A stretch of 64,000 nucleotides of DNA from HXMU1420-13 sp965249965 (GCA_965249965.1 OZ252262.1:2790001-2854000); one strand, 5' to 3'. Numbered from the stretch's first letter, positions 36,930-46,657 are shown. Notes: generated from the letters alone by a model not told the origin. Made by a program: numbers and translations.

Positions 36930-39209
36930 TCAATCTTTAATATCGGTTTCTATTGTAAAACTGGCACTTACACTAAGTGTGATAGTGTCTGTTCCTTTTA
37001 CCTTTACTGCCTCGGTTGCAAAGGTGTTTAGGGCTGCACTAACAGCAATAGAATCTGTTGCACTGATTGTCATTAATTGAGACTCATTTAGAGAAATAAT
37101 TAAATTGTCTGTAGTGGTACCTGAGGCAAATCGACTGACTGCATCCACAGATGCCGCTCTAAGCTCAACTGGTAATTCGCCGGCTAATGGTACAGAAGTT
37201 ATCGTACCTCCTGCAGCATCTAGGAAATCTAAGGTAATATCAAATCCTAATGGCAATCCATTTTGATAACTTACGATTAATTCTCCTTGAGTTAGTCGTG
37301 CATCATCACCTTCGCCAGGTAAATCTTCCAGGCTGCTACCATCCTCAGTAAATTCTAGGCTTGCACCATCTGCGCTAAAGAATACAGGTAGATCTACAAC
37401 CATACCGGGATCAAATTCTAATGGAGTTGAAATCGTTGCTTCTCCACCTGTTTCGTTTACAACAGCTTTACCAATAAATCTAATTTCCTTAGGTAGTGCA
37501 TTCAAGAAATCTGTTACATTAGTATTGGTTTGGTCGAAAACTATAGCACTTTGGATTGGGTTTCCATCAGGACTTGGATCCAGGGTGAATTTAATAAGTT
37601 GAGACGGAGTCAATTGTACCCCATTTGCGACTAAACCAGTAATAGGGTCGCCAGCTTGAACTTCTCGCTCAGTACCAGATGTTCCTCCGAGGTATAATTC
37701 CTGATCATCACCGTCGATTCCTAATATTGCCATATAAATCGTGGTAGGAATACCAATATTAGATGTATAAGTAATTGATAAAGATGCTCCGGCAAATTCT
37801 ATACCGTCAATTTCGCTAGATAAATCTTCAATTCCATCTATAGAAGTAAGTGAAACCTCAGTTTCATTATATAAATCAACAATATCTGTACCGTTGGATG
37901 CATCATCTTCACCCAATAATGTAACTTGAGAGGCGATTTCGCCAAACGCGGTTGCTATAGACAAATTGTTTATCGCAACGCTGGATGAAATTACATTGTC
38001 TTCTGCTATTTCTCGTATTGGATCTGCAGAGTTCTGGGTATTTTCGGTTCTCGCAGCAATGGAAAAATTGATTGTATTTCCCGGTGCATATATGCGATAT
38101 CCGGCCAGATCAATATTCTGAGCAACCGATGTTTCTGATCGAAGAATCTTATCATCACCGGTATAAGAAATAACCAGAGAATCAGCTACACCATAAGGTG
38201 CACTTCTAATTCCTGGGAAAGAGATTACCAACGATTCTAATGTCAAGTCGAGTCCGTTAACAATAGGAGCTAATGCAATTTCACCAGTTGCTAGTTCTAC
38301 ATAATGTTCTGGAGTTGAAAACTGAAATTCAACTGCGTCAAAGGTTGTGGAATTGGATGTTTCGATGTCAATCTCTGTAACAGCAGCTCTAACTGAAGAA
38401 GCAACTAAATCTATACCATTTAATTCTTCAATTATAAGTTCGTTGGGTTCAGCAGATGTATTCTGTGCATCCCAATTAACATCGATTTCAACATTAATAT
38501 CACCTAAGATATCACCTTCACTGAATACTAGCTGCCCAGTTGTAGTTACACCCTGATTTACATTATTAAGTGTAGTACTGGTTACAATATTGTTACCTGA
38601 TTTTAGTATTACTTCGATAGATGAGATATCAAATCCAAGGTCGTTTGTTATCGATATTTCAAGTGCTCCTCTTTTAATGGTCGCACTTTCGAAGAAATCG
38701 GTATTTTGTCCAACATCAATTGTAACTGGTGTGGGAGTTGATCCAGCAGGTATAGGAGTTCCAGCAGGAACAAAAGCTGGGTTTAGACCCGTTAAATCTT
38801 GAAAGCCTGCTCTACCAAGATCTCCGGATCCGGGTGATGAAAAACTTCCAAGAGTAATTTCACCAACTGCTGAAGAAAAACTTGTTGGATCAATTCCAAT
38901 GGTTGGAATTGCATCGTTTAAGTCACCGAATTCAAATTCTTCTTCAACCGAAATTGAAATTAGTCCATCATTCACACCGCCTTGAGTAACGACAAAAAGA
39001 GAATCAAAGTCGCCTTTTGTAGTATCAAGTAATGCTTCAGTTGCTCCTTCACCTCCACCTAAAAACTGGAATGTTTTTTCGAATAAAAGAGGTGCTTCTA
39101 CCTTATGTGATGTTGTAAAATTTGGATTTTTAGGTGTGCTTGGGAGATCACAGTTTGTTAAAACTGCCCCAAATAAAACCCAAACCATTAACAGCTTAAA
39201 ATTACGCAT
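36930..39209 (-). CDS. Large beta-rich surface lipoprotein, unknown function
   Basis: 759-residue protein with lipoprotein signal MRNFKLLMVWVLFGAVLTNC. The rest is Asp/Thr/Ser-rich beta structure without cysteines, assembled from several modules of similar character (FGDLNDAIPTIGIDPTSF, LEISITNDLGFDISSIEVIL, GLDLTLESLVISFPG, VSASFTIETDIKD at the end). I do not recognise a named family. It resembles large lipoproteins paired with DUF5723-type barrels. The 320 bases upstream are gene-free and should hold the promoter for this pair. Confidence 0.72.
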   Translation of the reverse strand: MRNFKLLMVWVLFGAVLTNCDLPSTPKNPNFTTSHKVEAPLLFEKTFQFLGGGEGATEALLDTTKGDFDSLFVVTQGGVNDGLISISVEEEFEFGDLNDAIPTIGIDPTSFSSAVGEITLGSFSSPGSGDLGRAGFQDLTGLNPAFVPAGTPIPAGSTPTPVTIDVGQNTDFFESATIKRGALEISITNDLGFDISSIEVILKSGNNIVTSTTLNNVNQGVTTTGQLVFSEGDILGDINVEIDVNWDAQNTSAEPNELIIEELNGIDLVASSVRAAVTEIDIETSNSTTFDAVEFQFSTPEHYVELATGEIALAPIVNGLDLTLESLVISFPGIRSAPYGVADSLVISYTGDDKILRSETSVAQNIDLAGYRIYAPGNTINFSIAARTENTQNSADPIREIAEDNVISSSVAINNLSIATAFGEIASQVTLLGEDDASNGTDIVDLYNETEVSLTSIDGIEDLSSEIDGIEFAGASLSITYTSNIGIPTTIYMAILGIDGDDQELYLGGTSGTEREVQAGDPITGLVANGVQLTPSQLIKFTLDPSPDGNPIQSAIVFDQTNTNVTDFLNALPKEIRFIGKAVVNETGGEATISTPLEFDPGMVVDLPVFFSADGASLEFTEDGSSLEDLPGEGDDARLTQGELIVSYQNGLPLGFDITLDFLDAAGGTITSVPLAGELPVELRAASVDAVSRFASGTTTDNLIISLNESQLMTISATDSIAVSAALNTFATEAVKVKGTDTITLSVSASFTIETDIKD

Positions 39210-39530
39210 CTGTTATGTGTTCGTTTATATTAATATTCTTTTGTACCGGACCGAACCTTTTACAGGTTCCCCTTAATGAGTATGTATGTGATGAATTGAG
39301 TACCACCGATGATTTAGCCAACTTATTTATCACCTCGTGAAAGTAGAAATAAATACTCAATATTTTACTATCTGATTGTTTATTTAATAAGCTTATAACA
39401 TAAGCCAATCAATTAGTTCCCATTCGTAAGAAATGCATTTTTTATCGGAGTCTTATTAGATTCCTTAATTATCTCTACTCTCTCAAGCTCCGTTATGAGC
39501 ATCAACCGAATAAGTATTGTATTCTATATG
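39210..39530. other. Gene-free stretch between lipoprotein operon and tRNA-Ser
   Basis: About 320 bases upstream of the large lipoprotein on the minus strand. It is AT-rich and holds a small hairpin, GAACCT/AGGTTC with 5-base loop (around 39255-39271), which could lie in the 5' leader. No convincing ORF, promoter or RNA gene could be fixed; the 68-residue minus-strand ORF here has no coding features. Confidence 0.6.
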
Positions 39531-39619
39531 CGGAGAGGGAGGGATTCGAACCCTCGGTACCCCGTTAGGGGCACACTCGCTTTCCAGGCGAGCCCGTTCG
39601 ACCGCTCCGGCACCTCTCC
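39531..39619 (-). tRNA. tRNA-Ser(GGA)
   Basis: An 89-base cloverleaf on the minus strand: acceptor GGAGAGG/CCTCTCC with discriminator G, anticodon stem CTCGC/GCGAG with loop CTGGAAA (anticodon GGA), the long variable arm of a class II tRNA (GTGCCCCTAACGGGGTAC), and T arm GAGGG/CCCTC with TTCGAAT. CCA is not encoded. Confidence 0.95.
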
Positions 39620-39667
39620 TTTCATCAAAGGCTGCAAAGATAGAACTAAAACACCCTTCTTATCAAT

Positions 39668-40348
39668 TTAAAATCCAATTAAAAAAGCTTCCTGAATATA
39701 GGCGCCTACATTTTCCCCGTCTTCTTCTGCTGGTCTAAATCTCCATTTAAATGCGGCCTCCAAAACATCTTGCAAAATGCCATATTCTAAATCATTCACC
39801 ACTTCAAAGTTATCTGATTTACCTTCATATCGACGTATTTCAGCAATATATGCTTCTATTACGGTTCCGGTACTTGAAACGGTAAAGTTGACAAGAACCA
39901 TCGCTTTAACTCCCGATTGTATGGCTTCCTGAGAAACGGTTGGCTCAACAATTCGCGATATTCGAGGTACTCTATCCGGATTGCCTGAAATTATCTCAGC
40001 TTCACCTTTTTGTCCAGTAGTTGTTGAAACACTTAAAGAATCGAAAGAAATTAGCACATCAAGTTCGGGGAAATCAATAATGTCATCAATCACTTCATCA
40101 TTTGGTACCGGAATGGGAACTTGTGGTTTTGGTGGCGAAGCAGGAGCATTTGCCTGCCGTGTGATAATCATTTCTTCAACAATAAATGCTTCTTTTTCGA
40201 AGTAAACAGGTCTTGAAATTTCTTTTATTCGCTCGGGCCAGAATTTGAACACACAAATCATCAACATTTGGGCAACAATTATTGCCCCCATTATCCTATG
40301 CTGATAATGATTTTTTGATAAAAACTTTGAAATAGTATTTGAATTCAA
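39668..40348 (-). CDS. TonB-family energy transducer
   Basis: 226-residue protein with one N-terminal membrane helix (MGAIIVAQMLMICVF, about 20-35), a proline-rich periplasmic linker (PPKPQVPIPVP) and a C-terminal TonB domain (VMVLVNFTVSSTGTVIEAYI, AFKWRFRPAEEDG). It conveys proton-motive energy to TonB-dependent receptors or a related outer-membrane process. ExbB/ExbD are not in the window. It overlaps the preceding plsC-like gene by 4 bases. Confidence 0.85.
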   Translation of the reverse strand: MNSNTISKFLSKNHYQHRIMGAIIVAQMLMICVFKFWPERIKEISRPVYFEKEAFIVEEMIITRQANAPASPPKPQVPIPVPNDEVIDDIIDFPELDVLISFDSLSVSTTTGQKGEAEIISGNPDRVPRISRIVEPTVSQEAIQSGVKAMVLVNFTVSSTGTVIEAYIAEIRRYEGKSDNFEVVNDLEYGILQDVLEAAFKWRFRPAEEDGENVGAYIQEAFLIGF

Positions 40349-41073
40349 CTCTTTGTTAATTCTTCGTGGGCTTTCACAATAACTTCTCTTGAGTGATCTC
40401 GCAAGACGGTCATAGAATTGAAATTATTGGGATCAATACTGTCCAAAACACGCATTTTAAATGTAGCACGTGGATTAAAGAGCTTCGACCCTGATGCCAA
40501 CGCAGAATAAGCGCCATCTATTACAATTGGCTGAATAGTAAACCCATGTTCCATAGCCATAAGAAATGCACCATTTTTAAAGGATTTTATATTTCCATCT
40601 AGCGAGCGTGTACCTTCAGGAAAGATCATTACTGGTACTAAATCTTTTAAAGGCTGAACCAATCTTGATAATTTCTTAATTGCTGATTTGCTTGACCTAT
40701 TGATGGTTAATTGACCGGTTAACTTTACCATCCATCCCATTACAGGGATATAAGTCATGCTATGTTTTACCACCCATTTCATTTTCCAGGGGAGTTGAAA
40801 TGCAAATGGGATATCCATAAAACTTTGATGATTACAAATAAAAATGGTTGGCTTTGAGGGATCGTATTTTTCTTCATCTTCGATATGCATTTTCCAGGTA
40901 GGTGTAGGGCGCATCATACACCAGGCCATTACTGAGAGTATTCGATTACAGATTTTTCGGTATCTATCGAATGGAGCGGTTAGAACAAATACAACGGCGA
41001 TAATCAGGAAAAAAATTAGAAATAGTGCTGAATAATAACACCATACATAAATACTAAATAATGCTCGGCTCAT
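40345..41073 (-). CDS. 1-acyl-sn-glycerol-3-phosphate acyltransferase (PlsC family)
   Basis: 242-residue membrane acyltransferase making phosphatidic acid. The N-terminal hydrophobic stretch (7-35) is followed by the HX4D catalytic motif NHQSFMD, the substrate motif FPEGTRS and a downstream VIDGAY. All PlsC blocks are present. It is part of a tight minus-strand run between murQ and tonB; the grouping is suggestive only of envelope biogenesis. Confidence 0.9.
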   Translation of the reverse strand: MSRALFSIYVWCYYSALFLIFFLIIAVVFVLTAPFDRYRKICNRILSVMAWCMMRPTPTWKMHIEDEEKYDPSKPTIFICNHQSFMDIPFAFQLPWKMKWVVKHSMTYIPVMGWMVKLTGQLTINRSSKSAIKKLSRLVQPLKDLVPVMIFPEGTRSLDGNIKSFKNGAFLMAMEHGFTIQPIVIDGAYSALASGSKLFNPRATFKMRVLDSIDPNNFNSMTVLRDHSREVIVKAHEELTKS

Positions 41074-41087
41074 ATATAACTATGCAT

Positions 41088-41999
41088 TTAAACAAGTGCT
41101 TTTCGGATAAAACCATTATTGGCACGAAGAATTTTTTTTGCCTCATCCAGTGAAATATCTTTCAATCCCATCAGTAATGCTGTTTTAACATGTCCATTAG
41201 TTGATGAAAGTAATTCTGAAGCTTCCTCGTATGATTTCCCAGTAAAGTTAACAATGATACGTTTTGCACGCTCTACTAGTTTTTTATTTGTGAGCATTAA
41301 ATCCACCATAACATTTTCATAGATTTTCCCCTGCCGAATAAATGCACCGGTCGAAATCATGTTTAAGATCATTTTTTGAGCTGTTGCACTTTTCATTCTT
41401 GTGCTGCCCATAATCACTTCAGGCCCAACAGGCACATCAATCACAATATCAGTTTCAATAGGTAACTGTTCTTTTGGCACAGTTGTTACAAAAATTGTGG
41501 GGATTTCGTGTTCCTTTGCTTCTTTTAAAACCCCAAGCACATATGGTGTTCTTCCACTTGCGGCAATACCACAAACAACATCAAGCGATGTAATTTTTTG
41601 ATTCGCAATTTCTTGCCTACCTATTTCTTCTGAGTCCTCTGCACCTTCCTGTGCAACAAACATCGCTTCTTTTCCACCCGCGATAAACCCCTGAACTTGC
41701 TCAGGATTACTGCCAAAAGTAGGTGGACACTCTGATGCATCCAATACACCAAGCCTCCCACTAGTTCCAGCGCCGAAATACAATAATCTGCCACCTATTG
41801 CAAAAGCCTGACTAACAAGATTTATCGCTTTTGATATCTGAGGTAATCGATCCTTAACCTTTAGCGCAACTTGCTGATCTTCAGCACTGATAATTCGCAC
41901 GATTTCTGAAGCATCCGCTAAATCAATAGTTGATGAAACCGGATTTCTTTGTTCAGTGTCTAATCCTTTTAACTGATTAAATAGTTTTTTATCAGCCAT
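41088..41999 (-). CDS. murQ: N-acetylmuramic acid 6-phosphate etherase
   Basis: 303-residue SIS-domain lyase that cleaves MurNAc-6P into GlcNAc-6P and D-lactate in cell-wall recycling. GAGTSGRLGVLDASECPPTF is the signature, and EEIGRQEIANQ and GPEVIMGSTRMKSATAQKM follow. The ATG 41999 (MADKKLF) lies 5 bases after the biotin-carboxylase stop. An upstream TTG (42026) would run back into that gene and is unlikely. No anmK or murR is adjacent. Confidence 0.93.
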   Translation of the reverse strand: MADKKLFNQLKGLDTEQRNPVSSTIDLADASEIVRIISAEDQQVALKVKDRLPQISKAINLVSQAFAIGGRLLYFGAGTSGRLGVLDASECPPTFGSNPEQVQGFIAGGKEAMFVAQEGAEDSEEIGRQEIANQKITSLDVVCGIAASGRTPYVLGVLKEAKEHEIPTIFVTTVPKEQLPIETDIVIDVPVGPEVIMGSTRMKSATAQKMILNMISTGAFIRQGKIYENVMVDLMLTNKKLVERAKRIIVNFTGKSYEEASELLSSTNGHVKTALLMGLKDISLDEAKKILRANNGFIRKALV

Positions 42000-42004
42000 T
42001 TGGT

Positions 42005-43492
42005 TTATCTGCGGTGATTCCACCAATCGGAGGGATTCTCACTATTTGTTGCAACTATTTCCTGTGAACTTACCTCAGCTTCAGTAAGTAACAAAGCAGC
42101 AGATAACGCAACTAAATCATCATCGTGTTTGAAGAATAATTTCTCTGCACTATAATGGTCTTGCACAAAATGAGTATCGTACTTCCCGCTTATAAAAGAA
42201 TCATGGTTTAACGTGTATTCACAAAATGGAATAGTTGTTCTACATCCAACAATTTCATATTCACTCAAAGCACGGAGCATTTTTTTCCGAGCATCCTCCC
42301 TATCAATACCAAAAACAGTGAGTTTAGATATCATTGGATCGTAGTTAATACTCACAGCCTGGCCTTCTTCAATTCCTGAATCTACTCGAACTCCTGTTCC
42401 GGTTGGGATTCTATGCTTCTCTAGAGTTCCGGTACTTGGTAGAAAATTATTCTCTGGATCTTCGGCATAAATTCTACATTCAATAGCCCAGCCTTTCGCC
42501 TTAATATCTTCCTGTTTAAATGGGAGTTCTTTGCCTTCAGCAACTGCAATTTGGGCAGCAACCAGATCTAACCCAGAAATCATTTCAGTAACCGGATGCT
42601 CTACCTGAAGACGGGTATTCATTTCAAGGAAATAATAATTCAGATGCTTATCTACTAAAAATTCGATCGTTCCGGCACCTACATAATCACAAGCTTCTGC
42701 TGCGGCAATTGCCGTTTTTGCCATCTTAGCTCGTAATTCATCCGTAAGCAACGCACTTGGTGCTTCTTCAATTACTTTTTGATGACGGCGTTGAATAGAA
42801 CATTCCCGGTCGAAAACATGAACAGTATTTCCATGTGTATCCGCCATTATTTGAAACTCAATATGACGCGGTTCCTCTAAGTATTTTTCAATGTACACCC
42901 GATCATCGCCAAAGGCATTACGTGCTTCATTTTTCGCTGCTTTTATACTCGCTTCAAATTCATCGGGATTGTGTACAATTCGCATCCCTTTACCACCACC
43001 GCCAGCTGAAGCTTTAATCAATATTGGGAAGCCAATATCTTCTGCAACTTCTCTCGCCTCTTCGATACTTTCGAGGGTGCTTTTCAATCCGGGAGGTGTT
43101 GGAATATTGTGCTCAGCCATCAATTCTCTGGCTGAGGTCTTATCCCCCATAAGTTGTATGGCTTTTGATCCCGGACCGATAAATATGATACCTTCCTTTT
43201 GGCAACGCTCAGCAAAAACTGAATTCTCACTTAAAAAACCATACCCGGGATGAACAGCATCTGCGCCGGTTAACTTACAGGCATTAATGATTTTATCCAT
43301 CACTAAATAGCTTTCTGACGATGCGGCTTCGCCTATAAATACAGATTCGTCCGCTAACTGAACATGGGGAGCGAAACTATCCGGGCGCGAGTAAACTGCT
43401 ACTGATTTAATCCCTTGTTCTTTACAAGTGTGAATAACTCTTACAGCTATCTCTCCCCGATTTGCTACAAGAATTTTTTTAATCTCTGGCAT
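42005..43492 (-). CDS. accC: Acetyl/propionyl-CoA carboxylase biotin carboxylase subunit
   Basis: 495-residue ATP-grasp biotin carboxylase, which carboxylates biotin on a partner carrier. Conserved blocks: KILVANRGEIAVRVI, KASAGGGGKGMR, EMNTRLQVEHPVTEMI, DSGIEEGQAV. The biotin-attachment domain is absent, so a separate BCCP is needed. The C-terminal extension (about 450-495, ending NPSDWWNHRR) is longer than E. coli AccC, as in subunits serving propionyl/methylcrotonyl carboxylases. The substrate is undecided. Confidence 0.88.
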   Translation of the reverse strand: MPEIKKILVANRGEIAVRVIHTCKEQGIKSVAVYSRPDSFAPHVQLADESVFIGEAASSESYLVMDKIINACKLTGADAVHPGYGFLSENSVFAERCQKEGIIFIGPGSKAIQLMGDKTSARELMAEHNIPTPPGLKSTLESIEEAREVAEDIGFPILIKASAGGGGKGMRIVHNPDEFEASIKAAKNEARNAFGDDRVYIEKYLEEPRHIEFQIMADTHGNTVHVFDRECSIQRRHQKVIEEAPSALLTDELRAKMAKTAIAAAEACDYVGAGTIEFLVDKHLNYYFLEMNTRLQVEHPVTEMISGLDLVAAQIAVAEGKELPFKQEDIKAKGWAIECRIYAEDPENNFLPSTGTLEKHRIPTGTGVRVDSGIEEGQAVSINYDPMISKLTVFGIDREDARKKMLRALSEYEIVGCRTTIPFCEYTLNHDSFISGKYDTHFVQDHYSAEKLFFKHDDDLVALSAALLLTEAEVSSQEIVATNSENPSDWWNHRR

Positions 43493-43502
43493 AATGAAAA
43501 GC

Positions 43503-43523
43503 TTTTCCTGAATAGTAGGAAAA
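43503..43523 (-). terminator. Weak hairpin between accC-like and crtB-like genes
   Basis: TTTTCCT pairs with AGGAAAA around a 7-base loop just downstream of the crtB-like gene on the minus strand. It lacks a long T-run, so it may be an attenuator or just chance. Confidence 0.35.
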
Positions 43524-43547
43524 CGCCTGCAAAGTCACCACAAATTA

Positions 43548-44522
43548 TTAGCTAACGGCGCGCATTTCTAAGATTATTTTCGGAAGGATCGAGAACTTTT
43601 CCATCTTATTTAAATAGGCTCTCTCATTGAATACATTGAATTCATTCTCTTCGATTTTGTCAAGAATTCTGCTGTAATTGTAACGCGCAAGATAAACCGG
43701 CAGACGGCTATCTTTCTCGAGCATTTTGATACCAATATCCGCTTTTTCGTAATAATCTCTTGCTCTATGAATTTGAAACTTCATCAGCTCGAGAAAATTA
43801 TCAGATTTGTTCTCTTTAAATAAATCAACTTCTGTAACGCCAAATATTGTCAACTCATTTTGTGGGATGTAAATTCTATCTCTCTCTAAGTCTTCACCAA
43901 TGTCTCGCAAAATATTCGTTAATTGCATCGCAATGCCTAGATCTATCGCATATTCAAGAGCTTTTTCATCATTATAACCAAAAACTCGGCTTGTCATTAA
44001 TCCAACAACAGAGGCTACTTTGTATGAATAATCATACAGCTCTTGAAAGTTATGGTATCTGTTTTTGGTAAGATCTGAACGAACTCCATCCATTAATTCG
44101 AAAGGTAATTCAATGGGTATATGGTATTTTTTTAACGTGTCGGAGAACGCCATTAGAATGGGATCATCAGAAACTTCACCATTATATACGCCAATCAACT
44201 TTGTGCTGAATTCGTCTAATTTTTTATCAACTTCAGAGATTTCAATCTCTTTGTGATACATCAGATCCATAGTTTCATCTACCAGATTGTCCAGATATCG
44301 GCATAAACCGTAGATTGCAAAAATACTACGTTGCTTGTGATTAGGTAGAAACCTGGTTGCCATATAAAATGTTTTGGCATAATAGCGTGTAATCGCTCTG
44401 CAATGCGAATAAGCATTTTTTAATTGATCGTCAGCAACTTCCTCAATTACTGATCGATGAAACGAAGTCTTTTCATACAATGGGCGTAACATAGAATATG
44501 GCAATCGTAGTATTTCACTCAT
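43548..44522 (-). CDS. crtB: Phytoene/squalene synthase family protein
   Basis: 324-residue trans-isoprenyl diphosphate head-to-head synthase. Substrate motifs are DNLVDE (first Asp-rich) and DIGEDLERDRIYIP (second), with YHNFQELYDYSYKVASVVG typical of CrtB. Phytoene synthase would feed carotenoid pigments, common in Balneola-type bacteria; no other crt gene is present in the window. The upstream region to 44680 holds a divergent promoter pair with the LacI gene. Confidence 0.85.
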   Translation of the reverse strand: MSEILRLPYSMLRPLYEKTSFHRSVIEEVADDQLKNAYSHCRAITRYYAKTFYMATRFLPNHKQRSIFAIYGLCRYLDNLVDETMDLMYHKEIEISEVDKKLDEFSTKLIGVYNGEVSDDPILMAFSDTLKKYHIPIELPFELMDGVRSDLTKNRYHNFQELYDYSYKVASVVGLMTSRVFGYNDEKALEYAIDLGIAMQLTNILRDIGEDLERDRIYIPQNELTIFGVTEVDLFKENKSDNFLELMKFQIHRARDYYEKADIGIKMLEKDSRLPVYLARYNYSRILDKIEENEFNVFNERAYLNKMEKFSILPKIILEMRAVS

Positions 44523-44679
44523 GCAGTATAAATCATCAAGTTGTGCTAAAGCGTTCCATTCAATTAAATAAATAAATTTATCAAGTTCATTACATCTTCA
44601 ATCATTGTTGTTTATTTTAGGCATTTTATACACAATCAGTTAGCTTACTTGATTCGCTGTTAATGCTATTTTAAATCTT

Positions 44680-45690
44680 ATGAGCAAAAAAGTAACAATC
44701 TATGAAGTGGCCAAAATTGCCGGGGTGGCTATTTCAACGGTATCGAGAGTACTGAACGATTCGCCGAATGTTTCAGACGAAACAAAAGAAAAAGTTCAAA
44801 AAGCAATTGATGAACTAAATTTTCGACCACAGGTAAGTGCAAGAAAGTTAGCCAGTAAAGAGCCTCAAATTTTAGCTGTTGCTGTTCCATCATTTACAAC
44901 GCCATTTTTTAATGAGGTTTTGAAAGGTGTTAAAGATGAGATTCGAAAAATGGATTTGGACATCATTCTTTATAACACGGGAAGCAAGGACCCGGAAGAA
45001 GCAGTTATAAACTTTTTTGACCGTGGTACTGCTGATGCTCTAATTTTACTATCAATTGATGTGAGTGAAAGTGTACATCGCCATTTGCAAACCACACACA
45101 TACCGATAGTACTTGTTAATACATCGCATGAATCGTACAACTACTACATGGTAAACGATTATCGTGGTGGATACATGGCCGGAGAACATTTAGTAAAACA
45201 AGGTTTCGAGCGAATGGGGATGATCGTTACCCCAATTGATACAAAATCCTCTAGCGACCGTGAACGTGGTTTTAAAGATGCTTTGCGAAATTTCAAAATG
45301 CCAATCCATAATGACCTTTTCGTATCAGGCGATACCACTAAACATGCTGGCTTTACTGAAGAAAGTGGATTTGAAGCTATTTATAAATTCAAAGAAATGG
45401 GACAATTCCCAGATGCTCTTTTCTGTGCAAATGATACTCAGGCACTAGGTGCCTTACATGCACTTTCTAAATTAGGCATGCGTGTACCAGAAGATATTGC
45501 AATCATGGGATACGACAATATCAAATTAAGTAAGTACCTGGATTTGACAACTGTAGACCAGCAAATGCATAAAATCGGTACTCAAGCAACCGCCAGACTT
45601 GCTGAAATCATTAAAGATTCATCTTCCCCATTAGTTCAGGAGTCGCATCAACCTATTTTAGTTGAACGAGGCTCAACAGTAAAGAAATAA
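44680..45690 (+). CDS. LacI-family transcriptional regulator
   Basis: 336-residue repressor. The N-terminal helix-turn-helix with hinge (VTIYEVAKIAGVAISTVSRV, then FRPQVSARKLAS) precedes a periplasmic-binding-protein-like sensor domain (AVPSFTTPFF, DALILLSID, CANDTQALGALHAL, IMGYDNIKLSKYL). It sits 4 bases before purC, and the only visible LacI-type operator in the window is in front of icmF. Whether it acts as a purine (PurR-like), acyl-CoA or carbohydrate regulator is open. Confidence 0.9.
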   Translation: MSKKVTIYEVAKIAGVAISTVSRVLNDSPNVSDETKEKVQKAIDELNFRPQVSARKLASKEPQILAVAVPSFTTPFFNEVLKGVKDEIRKMDLDIILYNTGSKDPEEAVINFFDRGTADALILLSIDVSESVHRHLQTTHIPIVLVNTSHESYNYYMVNDYRGGYMAGEHLVKQGFERMGMIVTPIDTKSSSDRERGFKDALRNFKMPIHNDLFVSGDTTKHAGFTEESGFEAIYKFKEMGQFPDALFCANDTQALGALHALSKLGMRVPEDIAIMGYDNIKLSKYLDLTTVDQQMHKIGTQATARLAEIIKDSSSPLVQESHQPILVERGSTVKK

Positions 45691-45694
45691 GTCA

Positions 45695-46657
45695 TTGAAT
45701 TTTAATTTCGATACAACACAGGCTCTTACACATTGTATTACTGAGACTCAGGTTAGTGGCACAAAACCTCCTTACAGAGGAAAAGTGCGTGAAGTGTATA
45801 CATTAAATGAGCAAACACTTGGCATTGTAGTTACAGATCGTATTTCTGCCTTCGATTATATTATGCGTCAAGCAATCCCCTTTAAAGGACAAATTCTGAA
45901 CCAGTTAGCGAAATTCTCTTTCGAGCAGGTTCAGGATATCATGCCAACACACGTAATTGATGTTCCACACCCAAACGTAACAATTGGTAAGAAATGTAAT
46001 CCAATTCCTATTGAAATTGTTATTCGCGGATACTTAACAGGGCATGCCTGGCGGATATATAAATCAGGAGAACGAATTTTATGCGGCGTTGAAATGCCCG
46101 ATGGAATGAAGGAGCATGATCGTTTCCCAACACCAATCTTGACACCTGCTACCAAGGCAACAGAGGGGCATGATGAGGATATTTCTGAAAATGAAATATT
46201 AAAGCGTGGAATAATTAGCAAAGCACTTTGGTCGGAAATAAAAAGTAAGGCTTTTCAATTATTCCAACGTGGTACGGAAGTAGCTAAAGCACGGGACTTG
46301 ATTTTAGTTGATACTAAATACGAAATGGGATTATTCAACGGTGAGTTAACATTGATTGATGAAGTGCACACCACCGATTCCTCTCGTTATTTTTATGCTG
46401 ACGGGTACGAAGAACGTCAGGCAACCGGTGCCGGACAAAAACAACTATCCAAAGAATTCTTGCGAGAATGGTTGATGGACCACAATTTCCAAGGTTTGGA
46501 TGGCCAGATATTACCGGATTTACCGGATGAATTTCGATTGGAAGTGTTCCACCGCTACGCCGAATTGTTTGAAATGTTGACAGGAAATAGCTTCCAGCCA
46601 AGTCTTCAGCTAAACATCAATAAAGAATTACAATCTATTTTTGAAGTTTATTCTTAG
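45695..46657 (+). CDS. purC: SAICAR synthetase
   Basis: 320-residue phosphoribosylaminoimidazole-succinocarboxamide synthase (purine pathway step 8), the longer type shared by Bacteroidota and yeast. GKVREVYTL, TDRISAFDYIM and IEIVIRGYLTGHAWRIYKSG, then LVDTKYEMGLF and LIDEVHTTDSSRYFYAD, are diagnostic. The start is TTG 45695. It is directly behind a LacI-family gene and overlaps by 4 bases, tail to tail, with the large fusion enzyme. Confidence 0.95.
   Translation: MNFNFDTTQALTHCITETQVSGTKPPYRGKVREVYTLNEQTLGIVVTDRISAFDYIMRQAIPFKGQILNQLAKFSFEQVQDIMPTHVIDVPHPNVTIGKKCNPIPIEIVIRGYLTGHAWRIYKSGERILCGVEMPDGMKEHDRFPTPILTPATKATEGHDEDISENEILKRGIISKALWSEIKSKAFQLFQRGTEVAKARDLILVDTKYEMGLFNGELTLIDEVHTTDSSRYFYADGYEERQATGAGQKQLSKEFLREWLMDHNFQGLDGQILPDLPDEFRLEVFHRYAELFEMLTGNSFQPSLQLNINKELQSIFEVYS

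Noticed and set aside
39202..39408. 68-residue minus-strand ORF upstream of the large lipoprotein
   Set aside because: No signal peptide or domain; more likely the 5' leader of the lipoprotein gene.
42891..43253. 120-residue plus-strand ORF
   Set aside because: Antisense to the ATP-grasp core of the biotin carboxylase; a shadow of conserved codons.
44521..44570. A LacI-type operator near the crtB start (AAAGCGTTCC)
   Set aside because: Only half of the consensus is present and the other half does not fit, so symmetry is not supported.
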